Shown here one piece after another: positions 10,429-19,307 of a DNA stretch of 64,000 nt. This stretch comes from an uncultured Flavobacteriaceae bacterium (lineage in GTDB: Bacteria; Bacteroidota; Bacteroidia; Flavobacteriales; Flavobacteriaceae). The number at the start of each line of letters is the position of its first letter. The stretch's first letter is position 1. The notes under the pieces are model-generated. The model had not been told where the DNA came from, ran no database searches, and saw only the letters and a list, made by a program, of their open reading frames with translations. The position numbers and the translations under genes are program-made. The stretch covers positions 19,619 to 83,618 of the forward strand of contig CANMSB010000021.1 in assembly GCA_947500445.1 (NCBI GenBank). Direction: 5' to 3'.

Positions 10429-10950
10429 AACGAACACCGAGCATTTGCATCTTATAGCTTCACCATATTTTGCTTGGGTGAAGACAGCTTATTTCTAAAA
10501 TGTACAGGGTATAGTAGATTAGGCGCTTAAGCGTGCATCTGCAATGCAATACAATTTGATTCATACACACGTACACCTAATCGAGAACAACCTTCATTAT
10601 AGAACGGCGATGGAGTACATTTAGCGTTTTTTTTAGAGTGTTACCCCGGTAATGGGAAGTACGGACCATCCTTACGCTAAAATTACTTTTAAACCCCGTT
10701 TCAAAAAAAGGAGCGTTTTTTCCAAAAACAACAAACCTTACCGTTGGCCGGTAACATCAGTTAACGGCACTAAATTTTAAGTGAGGTGCTTTTATAACAA
10801 TTTGGAGAAATCATTTCTTTATAGTTTTAACGTAAGAAATTTCTTTATAGCTAGCGCGTTAACGACCAGGTGAATCGTGAATGGACGTATAACCATTCGA
10901 TTGACCTGAACTTCTAATGAATCAATAACTTAATTTAAAACATTTTTAAT
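10429..10950. promoter_or_regulatory. Intergenic region with a direct repeat upstream of a lipoprotein gene
   Basis: The stretch holds two exact copies of TTTCTTTATAG, at 10814-10824 and 10840-10850, 26 bases apart and about 100-135 bases upstream of the next start codon. They could be operator half-sites or part of the promoter. Nothing else was recognised. Confidence 0.3.
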
Positions 10951-12024
10951 ATGAAAACTATAAACCGACTGTTTTATATGGTCATTACTATAATTGTAGT
11001 ATCCTCATGTTCAAAAGAGACCGCGATAGGGAATGGTGAATCCGTTATCGATGATTCTTTTGGAACCCTCGGGCTGGAAACTTCGGAAAATGAATCGTTA
11101 CGATCGGATGTGAACGCCAAATTTACCGCAAACAAGGAAAAGGTTTTAGCGGTCATGAACGGAAAGCTCGCCCCGACCGATTTCGAAATTTTGGGAAAGA
11201 TTCCTTCCACCGAAGTGAGGGAGAAGATCAAGCTTATGGCAGCGGACAGCAAGAATGCCGTTGCTATTGGAGATTATGCGTCCGAAGGCACGGTTGAGGT
11301 GAAAGCGTTGAAGGATTTTGATGCTATGGTTCAAGAAAAACACAAAACTCAGATTTTGCATGAGGAAAGCCGCCTTAGCAATATAGAAGTTGGGGATCTT
11401 GTGGTAAAGGTAAATTGGACATATGATGGAAACCACTTTGAATCATTGGCCATTGGCAACTTTAAAGAAGATCGGGTTTGGGAAAGTATTTTAGCGGGCC
11501 TCTATACGGTTTCTATCCAGGAAGATTGTCAAGAATGCGGCAATGACGAGGTAGCCAGACATCCGATTACGGGGGAATTGCTCGATATGAGCAATGCGAA
11601 ATGGAAGTACGTAGACGGTGCAAATTCCGTTGATCGCTTGGCAACCGGCCGAACGTACTGTCATAGGATCATTTATTGGGATGTTCCCAACTTTTGGGGC
11701 GGTGGGTCAACAAGGCTTGGTTGGGCATACGCCCAGTTAACGGTCGATCACGATCAACGTACCGCAAACGTGGTAGCGGCTTATGCGTCTTCTGAATCCT
11801 ATATGAGATATGGGGATAATGAGGCCTCCGCTGAAATAGTTGGCCTTTATTCCACACGGGTAGATATGCGATACGGACTTGGGTTATCCGCAACAGCAGG
11901 TACTTTAACGGTAGGTCCTACGGGGTTCGTGGTAAACACACCCGTGGGAGGCGCTAGGAGAATAGTCAATTCAGGACTTACTCGATATGCCACCAGATCC
12001 AATATCAGCTGTAGAAATTGGTAA
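10951..12024 (+). CDS. Hypothetical lipoprotein
   Basis: 357 residues with a lipoprotein signal peptide ending in the lipobox 'VSSC' (Cys 20). The rest is soluble. An N-terminal half of about 130 residues is charged and probably helical. The C-terminal half is rich in Gly, Tyr and aromatic residues ('YWDVPNFWGGGSTRLGWAYAQLTVDHD') and contains several Cys that could pair. I do not recognise a family. It sits alone between its promoter region and a strong palindromic terminator, next to the lipoprotein array on the other strand, but shares none of that array's motifs that I can see. Confidence 0.8.
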   Translation: MKTINRLFYMVITIIVVSSCSKETAIGNGESVIDDSFGTLGLETSENESLRSDVNAKFTANKEKVLAVMNGKLAPTDFEILGKIPSTEVREKIKLMAADSKNAVAIGDYASEGTVEVKALKDFDAMVQEKHKTQILHEESRLSNIEVGDLVVKVNWTYDGNHFESLAIGNFKEDRVWESILAGLYTVSIQEDCQECGNDEVARHPITGELLDMSNAKWKYVDGANSVDRLATGRTYCHRIIYWDVPNFWGGGSTRLGWAYAQLTVDHDQRTANVVAAYASSESYMRYGDNEASAEIVGLYSTRVDMRYGLGLSATAGTLTVGPTGFVVNTPVGGARRIVNSGLTRYATRSNISCRNW

Positions 12025-12094
12025 GGCATGTTTGAGGACTTAGTTTATCGCCTTCCTAAGAGATTGCAATAAGCGCTCAAAGATTTTATCAAGG

Positions 12095-12127
12095 GGCCGG
12101 AAGATATCTTCCGGCCTTTTTGTTTTT
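12095..12127 (+). terminator. Rho-independent terminator
   Basis: Perfect palindrome GGCCGGAAGATATCTTCCGGCC at 12095-12116 followed by TTTTTGTTTTT, 70 bases after the lipoprotein stop codon. Confidence 0.9.
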
Positions 12128-12236
12128 CCATTTTTGATTGGTTAAGGGGTATCGATGCAAACCGTGTTCATACCATGGCCATGTCCATACCTAAAAACGA
12201 TAGGGAACGGTCCCTATTCCCATATTTATTATAAAA

Positions 12237-12664
12237 GATGCCTTATGAAGGAGTATCGGCGACCATCAAGTTGAACGGCAGGGATTTTAAAACGACGGCC
12301 GGAACGAAGGGGGATGGAGAAAGGTTGGACTCCGTTTTTTCACTTCCGTCATCGGCCATGGCGATACGTATAAAACTTCTTGGAATATGATACATGCTGC
12401 GGTTGGTCGATACCCCAAGGGTCCCATGCGGAGTTTACTCGGGCCGAACGGGAACCATTGCGTCCCCCTTTTTATGGCACACATAGTAGATCGATTTTCT
12501 ACCTAGGTCAAGGCCGAACGGCAGGCGACACGGAATACCTTAGCGTACAGCAGCGATATGGTATCCAAGGCCTATGTTATGATAGGATTGAAACCAGAAC
12601 CATAGGGTTGCTCGCTAAAGATCGACCATTGAAATTGGTATTCCATAATCATCAGGATCTGTAA
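12237..12664 (+). pseudogene. Possible decayed coding remnant
   Basis: Three adjoining plus-strand frame segments look more like protein than chance sequence but are broken by stops. The first is a 50-codon piece from 12237 ('MPYEGVSATIKLNGRDFK'). The second, in another frame up to about 12510, contains 'GHGDTYKTSWNMIHAAVGRYPKG'-like sequence reminiscent of five-bladed-propeller glycosidases. The third is an open frame to 12664 ending 'LKLVFHNHQDL'. This would fit an old glycosidase-like gene broken by frameshifts. The family hint is weak. Confidence 0.3.
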
Positions 12665-12810
12665 GGCTACCCGTGCTAATTAGTACAATACCTACACCTG
12701 CCGAACCATTGGGGGCAACAAATTTTGAAGAGTGATTTTCCGATTGTGTTGAAACCGGTTTTTCGAACAGGTATTGATTACCGATGGTAACGGAAATATG
12801 GAATTAAAGA

Positions 12811-12842
12811 AGGTCCTATGAAACGTTAGTTTCACAGGACCT
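12811..12842 (-). terminator. Terminator of the MACPF-like lipoprotein operon
   Basis: A 14-base stem AGGTCCTATGAAAC / GTTTCACAGGACCT with a GTTA loop, 40 bases past the last gene of the minus-strand operon. Read on the minus strand the single imperfect position is a G-U pair. The T tract on that side is short and interrupted. Confidence 0.6.
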
Positions 12843-12880
12843 TTTAGAATAGTTTTAATGTTGAAGAACTGAATAACGGG

Positions 12881-14416
12881 TTATTGAATTTTGATTCTCA
12901 CCACCTGTTCAAAGGCTTGGGCATCATTGTACCAATAAGCATTATTGGTGCCGGGGGGCCGTACATAGGTGCCCAAAGAACGGCTTCGTAGCTGATATTC
13001 ATCACCTTGAAGGTGTTCAAGAAAGAAAAATACTCTTGGATCCTGAATGCCATGACCACCATACATCAACCTTTCCGAATTCCCCGCTATTGCTCCAAAA
13101 TAGCGCCCGTCACCTTTCGGGCTCCAATCAAATGTCACAAGGCCCTTGCTGTAGTCCTGAATCTTCATTCGCATTCTTTCTGCATTCCCCTCCGATGTTC
13201 CCTGTGTTGCGCCGGGACTTCCATTACCTCGAACGGCCCAGGAATTATCTGCATAACCGCCTATTTTTACGGTGTATGATGAATTTGGTGCCAGACTATA
13301 TCTTGATATCAAATCTTGCACGGTGGGCACGGTGCGCGGTGTACTACCGCAACCTTCGGCGTTCGAAAGGATGGTTTCCAAATATTCGAAGGCATCATCA
13401 TACCGATCGGCATAAAGACTTTGCCATATATCGTTACTTCTGTGTTCGTCCAGTTGGTTCTTTAGTTGTGCCCATTCCTCCACTCTGGCAAAGCATGTTC
13501 GTTGCCGGTTGAATTCCTTGCGCAATTCGGCCGTATTTCTCCCTTCCGGATACTCGTAGGGAACATATTCGGAATATATGGGTATCCTATTCTTCCTTTT
13601 CTGTAAAAAGCGACTGATCTTGACGCTTTCCCGGTTTGCTTGTGAAACCGTTTTAACAGGGGACAACCCTATTCCCAAATCGGTAGAGATATTATAGGTT
13701 ACCTCCTCTAGGCTTACTTTTTCGTTGCTGTTTCTAAAGTTACCTGCAAGATCTAAATTGAAAAGGCGCCCGGTTTCTTGCGCCAACGAGCGCTGGTATC
13801 TTGAGCGGTTGGTACTGTTTATAGAATTGCTCCGATACGAATAGATATAGTAGGCGTCACCGCCCATGATTACCGATTTTACATAGGAGATTCCATGTTT
13901 TCTAAAAAAGGAATTAAAGTTATCGCCTTTGTCCAATAATTTTTTTGCGCCTGGGCTGTAATCGATTTCACTTTTAGGTATCCACAGTTTCTCCAGGGCA
14001 TATTTTACCCGGAATACGATATGCACCGTCTTTTCGTTGATCTTTATTTTTTTTTCGATATCGGAAAGTACCTTTTTAACCTTAAAAAGGCCAAAAAAAT
14101 TAGATTCCCGCGTAGCGATCTGCCGTATAAACTTATCCAGACTTTGCTGGGTAGCGATTTCGGTATATTCAATATCCCCGGCAATCGTATAATCACTGAA
14201 GTTGGTGGTTCCCCTGGTGACCCATGGTTCGAAAGCGGTGGGTTGCTCGGGATACTTTTTTGACGGATTAAAACCTTGGCCAACATAGTAGGTAACGTTG
14301 CCTTCGGTAAATTTGACCGCCTTCAGTGCTTCTTCCGTTTCCGGTGTTTCTACCAGGTCCTTTGTGCAGGACAAGAGACCGAGGAGAACCACCGATACAA
14401 ACATCAGTTTTTTCAT
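12881..14416 (-). CDS. MACPF-like lipoprotein with C-terminal beta-trefoil-like domain (array member 4)
   Basis: 511 residues; lipobox 'LLSC' at Cys 17. Near 43-50 it carries the 'YYVGQGFNP' motif shared across the array. The MACPF-like signature is at 170-192: 'FFRKHGISYVKS' then 'GGDAYYIY', matching the family's aromatic/HG or YG motif followed by paired glycines before a beta-strand. Residues 300-360 hold the shared Cys-W-L...Cys module (C308, C356). Residues 362-511 form an extra domain rich in Gly, Tyr and Arg that resembles a carbohydrate-binding trefoil. It is the last gene of the operon, 19 bases after its neighbour. A pore-forming or antibacterial surface role, as in the Bacteroidales MACPF toxins, is inference. 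Confidence 0.6.
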   Translation of the reverse strand: MKKLMFVSVVLLGLLSCTKDLVETPETEEALKAVKFTEGNVTYYVGQGFNPSKKYPEQPTAFEPWVTRGTTNFSDYTIAGDIEYTEIATQQSLDKFIRQIATRESNFFGLFKVKKVLSDIEKKIKINEKTVHIVFRVKYALEKLWIPKSEIDYSPGAKKLLDKGDNFNSFFRKHGISYVKSVIMGGDAYYIYSYRSNSINSTNRSRYQRSLAQETGRLFNLDLAGNFRNSNEKVSLEEVTYNISTDLGIGLSPVKTVSQANRESVKISRFLQKRKNRIPIYSEYVPYEYPEGRNTAELRKEFNRQRTCFARVEEWAQLKNQLDEHRSNDIWQSLYADRYDDAFEYLETILSNAEGCGSTPRTVPTVQDLISRYSLAPNSSYTVKIGGYADNSWAVRGNGSPGATQGTSEGNAERMRMKIQDYSKGLVTFDWSPKGDGRYFGAIAGNSERLMYGGHGIQDPRVFFFLEHLQGDEYQLRSRSLGTYVRPPGTNNAYWYNDAQAFEQVVRIKIQ

Positions 14417-14435
14417 AGTGTTTTATTTTAAGGTT

Positions 14436-15680
14436 CTAGTTTGTTGTTTCCGTTCTAAAATTTGCAAGTAGGCGATCATATTTATCCTTTTCCGTAGGGC
14501 TTGGTTCCCTAGAGTCTTTACAGGTCCTTGCCCTTCGTATGGCCGGTTCTATTTCATCCGAAAGAAAACGGGTCGCCTGATCTTTGAGCGTTGTCCTGTT
14601 CGTATTTTTTTTGATGTAGGTGAACGAGGATCGCAACGAACGCCATGTGGTAAGGTGATCAAAACATTGGTTTTTTGCATTATATGCATTGCGTAGCTCG
14701 GCAATCACCTGTTGTTTGGTTCGTGGGGCGATACTTCCGATACGTTTTACGATTTCATGATAGGGTTTTAATGACATTTCCAAGGTGGCGGCCCTTTCTA
14801 TTGGGCTGTTCCTGATAAATGAATTTACGCGGTTGAATTCCTCGAAAAACAGTTCCTCGTTCCCAATGACCTTGTTTTGGGGCCGATACCCCCCGAGGTC
14901 CGTATAGAAATTTTTTGTCAAAAGCTGATTTTCAATAGCGTTTTGTTCTTCGGTACTGAGCTCTTTTGCATCATTGGAGAGGCGAAGATATTTTCGTAGG
15001 CGATTGCGTACCTGATTTTCCAAGGGGGTCCTGTTCGGGCTTTCGAAATTCTTTTTGGAGTAGGTATTGAAAAAGTAAAGGTTTCCTCCCACCGTTTGGC
15101 TCTCAATATACATTGGGCCGTACAATTGCAGGAATTTTTTGGCATTCCCCTGTTCCAAAAGTTTCAAGGCGTCTCTGGTAAAGGAAATAACACCGTCCAC
15201 ATAATAGACCCTATTTTTGATATTGCCTTTGCCCATTAGGGTAAAATTTTCCTCACTTAGGAAGATATCGGTGCGCGCGTCCTCGGGGCTTAAACCCAAA
15301 GAGGTTTCCTTGAAGCCTTTCCTTGCGATCAAGGGCCGGGTTACAAGGGCGCTGAATTCCCGCGTTTGGTTAATGATCGTTACGCTTGCATTGACACTCC
15401 CAAAACCTTGGAAATTTGTGGTGCTCGCGTCAATATCCCCTACATTGAACGCAGGGGCCGGAAAAACGTTTTCCGTTGTAGGGTCATATCCTATACCGGC
15501 GAACAATGGCCTGCCCTTATATTTTATGGAGGTACTATTTGCGGTTCTGCTCTTAAGGGATACGGCCGATAACGGTCCAGTTGTGGTGTTTTGTAAGCTT
15601 GCCCCATCTTCTATGAGTTCTTCCTGTTGACAGGAGTTCCCGCAAGCAAGGATGAAAAGTAATACTAGCATCTTTTTCAT
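14436..15680 (-). CDS. MACPF-like lipoprotein (array member 3)
   Basis: 414 residues from the Met at 15680, which heads a proper lipoprotein signal (MKKMLVLLFILAC). The longer frame to 15740 adds 20 residues that spoil the signal and is rejected. The array motif appears as 'FAGIGYDPTTENV' near 60-72. The MACPF-like signature is at 184-204: 'FLQLYGPMYIES' followed by 'GGNLYFF', the best match in the operon. The C-terminal paired-cysteine module has C339 and C387, 48 residues apart, exactly as in the downstream member. There is no extra C-terminal domain. It lies between neighbours 119 and 19 bases away. Confidence 0.62.
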   Translation of the reverse strand: MKKMLVLLFILACGNSCQQEELIEDGASLQNTTTGPLSAVSLKSRTANSTSIKYKGRPLFAGIGYDPTTENVFPAPAFNVGDIDASTTNFQGFGSVNASVTIINQTREFSALVTRPLIARKGFKETSLGLSPEDARTDIFLSEENFTLMGKGNIKNRVYYVDGVISFTRDALKLLEQGNAKKFLQLYGPMYIESQTVGGNLYFFNTYSKKNFESPNRTPLENQVRNRLRKYLRLSNDAKELSTEEQNAIENQLLTKNFYTDLGGYRPQNKVIGNEELFFEEFNRVNSFIRNSPIERAATLEMSLKPYHEIVKRIGSIAPRTKQQVIAELRNAYNAKNQCFDHLTTWRSLRSSFTYIKKNTNRTTLKDQATRFLSDEIEPAIRRARTCKDSREPSPTEKDKYDRLLANFRTETTN

Positions 15681-15799
15681 AAGTCCGTATTTTAGTGTTA
15701 AATGTACTGTCGTGCTACAGCTATGAACCAAATAAGACAAAGCAATGACCTGTTGCCATTGCTTTGCCTTGTATGATTTAACATAATACCATAGCGGTC

Positions 15800-17365
15800 T
15801 TATTCGGTGATATTGGCAAAGCTGCGGGGTGGTGACTTGATATTGCGACAGTTTTGTTGACTATCAAGGCGCTCTACGGTTTGTCTAGCCTTGTTTAAGG
15901 CATTAACGGCCTTTGGAGATGGTCCCCCTCTGGTACCTTTGGCAAGGGCGACAACCGTTTCCAATCGTGCTTGCATCGTCTGCCACTGGTTTTTTATCGT
16001 CCGACATCTGTCCATGCTCTTGAACGCTCTTTCGAAAATTCGGTTATTGAATTCCCGAAGTCTTTTTGCTCTTTTGGAGCGTGTTGCCAAGGGGCCGTCC
16101 ATGGTACTGGTCGTATTGGCAAGGTCTCTGTGGGCCGCGAATTTTTGGGAAAAAGGGATCAATAGCAATGGATTGGCTTTTACGGCTTCACGGACACGGT
16201 CGATCACGGCCACCACACCTCTTGGGCCCTGCCCTAGAAAGTTGTCGACAAAATCTTTCCCCGAAGTATAGATCGGAATTCCGGGTCCGATATAATTGGT
16301 TTCAAAATTGATGTCGCTTATGGCGCTGGCAAATTCCCTATTGGACGTTTCTATTGTTGCGTTTTGGAACTCGGCACCAAAAAATTGGGCCAGACCGATC
16401 CCAAAATCGAACTCTTTCTCCTTTCGGGATCCCTTACCATCCGATTTAAATTGGTAGGTAAACGTAAAAATCATTTCAAATGCGGCGATTTCCTCGGTAA
16501 CGTAGGCAGGGCCGTACCTTTTCAGATAGTCCTCCGGGCCGAATTCGCGTAAAAAGGTCAACGATTCTTCACTATCCTGGGCGTTATCCTTTATAAAGTA
16601 CTTTGTTATGGGAACAATGAGCCGTGCCGCCATTACCTCTTTTCTGCCCGATCTCTTTAGCGTCTTTACCAAGGCATCTTTTACCCTAAAATCGAATCTG
16701 GTTTCCCTTACGGAGGCAAAATCCGCTTCCACCCTCGGGATCAAATCGCCGAGCTCAGGTGTTTCGGGATCGCCTCCTGCCGGCGGCGGTGGATTTTCAC
16801 CCTCCCCTCCTACCTCTACAGGTAAATCTGGGGCTGCATTCGGACTAAAAATATTTCTATTAAAAAGGTCGCGAAACTTTTTTTCCGGGTCACCGGTCAA
16901 AATTTCAGTGATATCCTCAAGGGTACCCCTAAAGACATCCGGCGCTCCCTCTTCGGTTTCGGGGTTTGTAGGTGGCGTCTCTACCGGTGGAACCGCAGGA
17001 CCTTCCGTAGGCGGTTCCACGCCTTGGGAGCCATCCCGTAAACTTAATTTGAACCCGCTTGTAGTCGATAACAGTTTGTCTATGGAATACTCCGAATCGA
17101 TTTTGGTAATGATCAGCGATGCCTTACTGGCACCTGGTCCAAAATTAGCTGTTGTACCTTTTTGGCTTGGCTTTTTTAGGATACTCCTTTTTTCGGTGAA
17201 CGTTAGGGGGTCGAAACCGTATCCCACATATTGGATGGAACCGCTCTCCCTTAAGTTAACGGCATTAAGATCATCGACCGCGGAGGGATTCTCATCATAA
17301 TCTTCTTTCATACAGGCCGACAAAGCAATGACGGCCGCGAAAGCTAATAGTCTTCTTTTTTTCAT
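15800..17365 (-). CDS. MACPF-like lipoprotein with Pro-rich insert (array member 2)
   Basis: 521 residues; lipobox 'LSAC' at Cys 18. The shared motif 'YVGYGFDPLTFTEK' lies at 46-59. Residues 115-205 are a low-complexity segment rich in Pro, Gly and Glu that the other members lack. The MACPF-like signature is at 279-302: 'DYLKRYGPAYVTEE' is retained, but the usual Gly pair is replaced ('AAFEMIF'). The paired-cysteine module has C454 and C506. It lies second in the operon, 79 bases after the first member. Loss of the glycine hinge could mean an assembly or regulatory partner rather than a pore former; that is inference. Confidence 0.58.
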   Translation of the reverse strand: MKKRRLLAFAAVIALSACMKEDYDENPSAVDDLNAVNLRESGSIQYVGYGFDPLTFTEKRSILKKPSQKGTTANFGPGASKASLIITKIDSEYSIDKLLSTTSGFKLSLRDGSQGVEPPTEGPAVPPVETPPTNPETEEGAPDVFRGTLEDITEILTGDPEKKFRDLFNRNIFSPNAAPDLPVEVGGEGENPPPPAGGDPETPELGDLIPRVEADFASVRETRFDFRVKDALVKTLKRSGRKEVMAARLIVPITKYFIKDNAQDSEESLTFLREFGPEDYLKRYGPAYVTEEIAAFEMIFTFTYQFKSDGKGSRKEKEFDFGIGLAQFFGAEFQNATIETSNREFASAISDINFETNYIGPGIPIYTSGKDFVDNFLGQGPRGVVAVIDRVREAVKANPLLLIPFSQKFAAHRDLANTTSTMDGPLATRSKRAKRLREFNNRIFERAFKSMDRCRTIKNQWQTMQARLETVVALAKGTRGGPSPKAVNALNKARQTVERLDSQQNCRNIKSPPRSFANITE

Positions 17366-17444
17366 TTTAATTCTTATTAGGATTTATAGTGTGTTTATAT
17401 CGAAATGCTCAATTGTTTATAGGAGTATACGGTTACGGTACGAA

Positions 17445-18707
17445 CTAAAATTTTTCTAGTTTAATATTGTTGTATGCATTGCGTTTGGGAGGTTTGGAAT
17501 TGGAACTACACTTTTCCGCCGCGTCAAGGTTGCGTTGGATCGTCCGAAGGGCGGCGGTCGCCCGCGCCTTTAGACCGTTGTCCGAAGTTTTCTTGGCCAC
17601 AACGGTGATTCGTGCTTTTAGCTTTCCCCATTGCTCCGCATTATAGGCGCAATTTTGAGATTCCCGAAACTTGAGGTAAAAGGCCCTATTATACCCCTTG
17701 TTTTTTTTTACGTTCGGATCAGGATCAAAATAGGGCCGTAATTTCTTGCTGACATAGCCGATAGCATTGGGGTTTGCTATGGAATATTCGATCATTCTAT
17801 CTTTCTCTTCCTCTAACTTAAAGGGATCGAAGAGATTTCGTCCGTTTCTATCATCGTAACCGTCAAAGTCGAGATCACCGCCTACGAAGCGTAGCGGATA
17901 TCCGGACAAGTTTGTGGTGACCTGTTGTCGTTTGATCCTATTTTTGACCTGGCTAATGCTATTTTCTATTCTTTGTTTGCTGTAGCCGACCCCGATTATA
18001 GGTGCAATGGCGATTAGGAGTGCCTCTTGAAACTCGTTTTGTTCCTGTTCGGTCAGATCTTTGGTGTCGAAGCTGAACGTGAAAATGCTCTCCATGATAC
18101 CGTATTCCGAACTTACCCATGAGGTTCCGTAACGGTCACAAAATTTGTTGACACCATTTTTATCTAGAAATTCGATTGCCTCGTCCGAGTATTCCAGGCG
18201 GTCTTCAAGTGTGGCGAACGAATTGACCGGGTTCGTTATCCGAATTACGATGCTTTCGGTATTTTCACTTAGTTTTGATTGCCTTACCGTAGCCTGTCTG
18301 CTCCGATAACTTATTCCAAAATCAATTCCACCGATAATGGGAAGACTTGCCAAGGGGATACCAACGCTTACCGCAAAACCGGCATCTTCCGCATAAAGGC
18401 TATCAATACTCTTTTTGGTCTTGATGATTTTAGCGGTTTGGGTCTGTCGTGCTTTGATATTGGCAGACCTCGTGGGTTTTTTGTAGTTGGCCCATGCAAA
18501 ATCATAATCCAGATTGCCATCGTTCGCCCGAAACCCGTAGCCGTAATTGTATGTGATCGGCTTACCGCCAAATGGATATACCGTCACCGCCTTTGTGGCC
18601 TCAAGATTTTGAGAAGCCTTGTGCCCGTCCAATTCAAAAATGTCGTTTTTTTCGCAGGATACCAATCCCATCACTATCAAGAAGTTACACAGCAGTCTTT
18701 TTTTCAT
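17445..18707 (-). CDS. MACPF-like lipoprotein, first gene of the array (member 1)
   Basis: 420 residues; lipobox 'LVSC' at Cys 18. The shared motif is 'YNYGYGFRANDGN' near 53-65. A Gly/Ile-rich stretch at 113-135 could be a membrane-inserting or packing segment. The MACPF-like signature at 188-212 keeps 'FCDRYGTSWVSS' but has 'GIMESIFTF' where paired glycines are expected. Residues 277-292 are Asp-rich ('GGDLDFDGYDDRNGRN') and could bind calcium. The paired-cysteine module has C353 and C400. It leads the operon. The promoter must lie in the region beyond 18707, where no exact -7 element was found. Confidence 0.58.
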   Translation of the reverse strand: MKKRLLCNFLIVMGLVSCEKNDIFELDGHKASQNLEATKAVTVYPFGGKPITYNYGYGFRANDGNLDYDFAWANYKKPTRSANIKARQTQTAKIIKTKKSIDSLYAEDAGFAVSVGIPLASLPIIGGIDFGISYRSRQATVRQSKLSENTESIVIRITNPVNSFATLEDRLEYSDEAIEFLDKNGVNKFCDRYGTSWVSSEYGIMESIFTFSFDTKDLTEQEQNEFQEALLIAIAPIIGVGYSKQRIENSISQVKNRIKRQQVTTNLSGYPLRFVGGDLDFDGYDDRNGRNLFDPFKLEEEKDRMIEYSIANPNAIGYVSKKLRPYFDPDPNVKKNKGYNRAFYLKFRESQNCAYNAEQWGKLKARITVVAKKTSDNGLKARATAALRTIQRNLDAAEKCSSNSKPPKRNAYNNIKLEKF

Positions 18708-19307
18708 CGTTTAGGAGTAAAACATTAACAGGAACGAAAATTACGCTTAGTACCACATTGTGGATTTAAATAAAGTGTTCCCTATTCAAATAAAATGCGG
18801 TTATTATCCGTTGGGGAAACTTTTTGGGGACGAATACGGCTCCCTTAGGTAATCGTTTGGCTTTGAGCGTTTGTTCCCATCTATTAAAGCATACACTCTT
18901 TTTTTGTCTGGTTTGAAGCGCGTAGGAACTTCTATATAGATAGCTGCATAATGAAGCTTGGCATGGTTACCGTTATTTTCAAGAGGAATAAAAGTCAATG
19001 GCATGGCGCTCTCGTGCAAGCTCATTTCAAACCCCGTCTACAAAAACCACTTACTACCTTCCCAAAATTGGACCTCACCAAGGCAAAGGTATTTTTCACC
19101 ACACAAATGCTGTATTTCACAACAAAACTTTTACAACTGTGCTGTATTAAGCTACTTTAGATTCAAGATATTTATTGAAATTAGTTCCCCACACTACTGA
19201 AATAGACTATCCTACAAAATACTATCGATTGCTATCGATATTTAAGATCTGTATGGATGTAGCGGTACATGTAAGGTGTTTAGGGAACTTCCAATACAGC
19301 AGTCAAC
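18708..19307. other. Intergenic region upstream of the MACPF-like operon
   Basis: AT-rich stretch between divergent genes. It presumably holds the operon promoter; a near-match TAATTTTC to the flavobacterial -7 element is visible on the minus strand about 50 bases upstream of the first gene. Overlapping short frames at 18804-19160 are not convincing genes. Confidence 0.4.

Noticed and set aside
16608..17300. 230-codon open frame on the plus strand
   Set aside because: It is antisense to the Pro/Gly-rich part of a lipoprotein with clear signal peptide and array motifs; the Ser/Gly/Pro runs are a mirror of that composition.
18804..19025. 73-codon minus-strand frame
   Set aside because: Moderately protein-like but no motif or signal, and overlapped by plus-strand frames; not enough to call.
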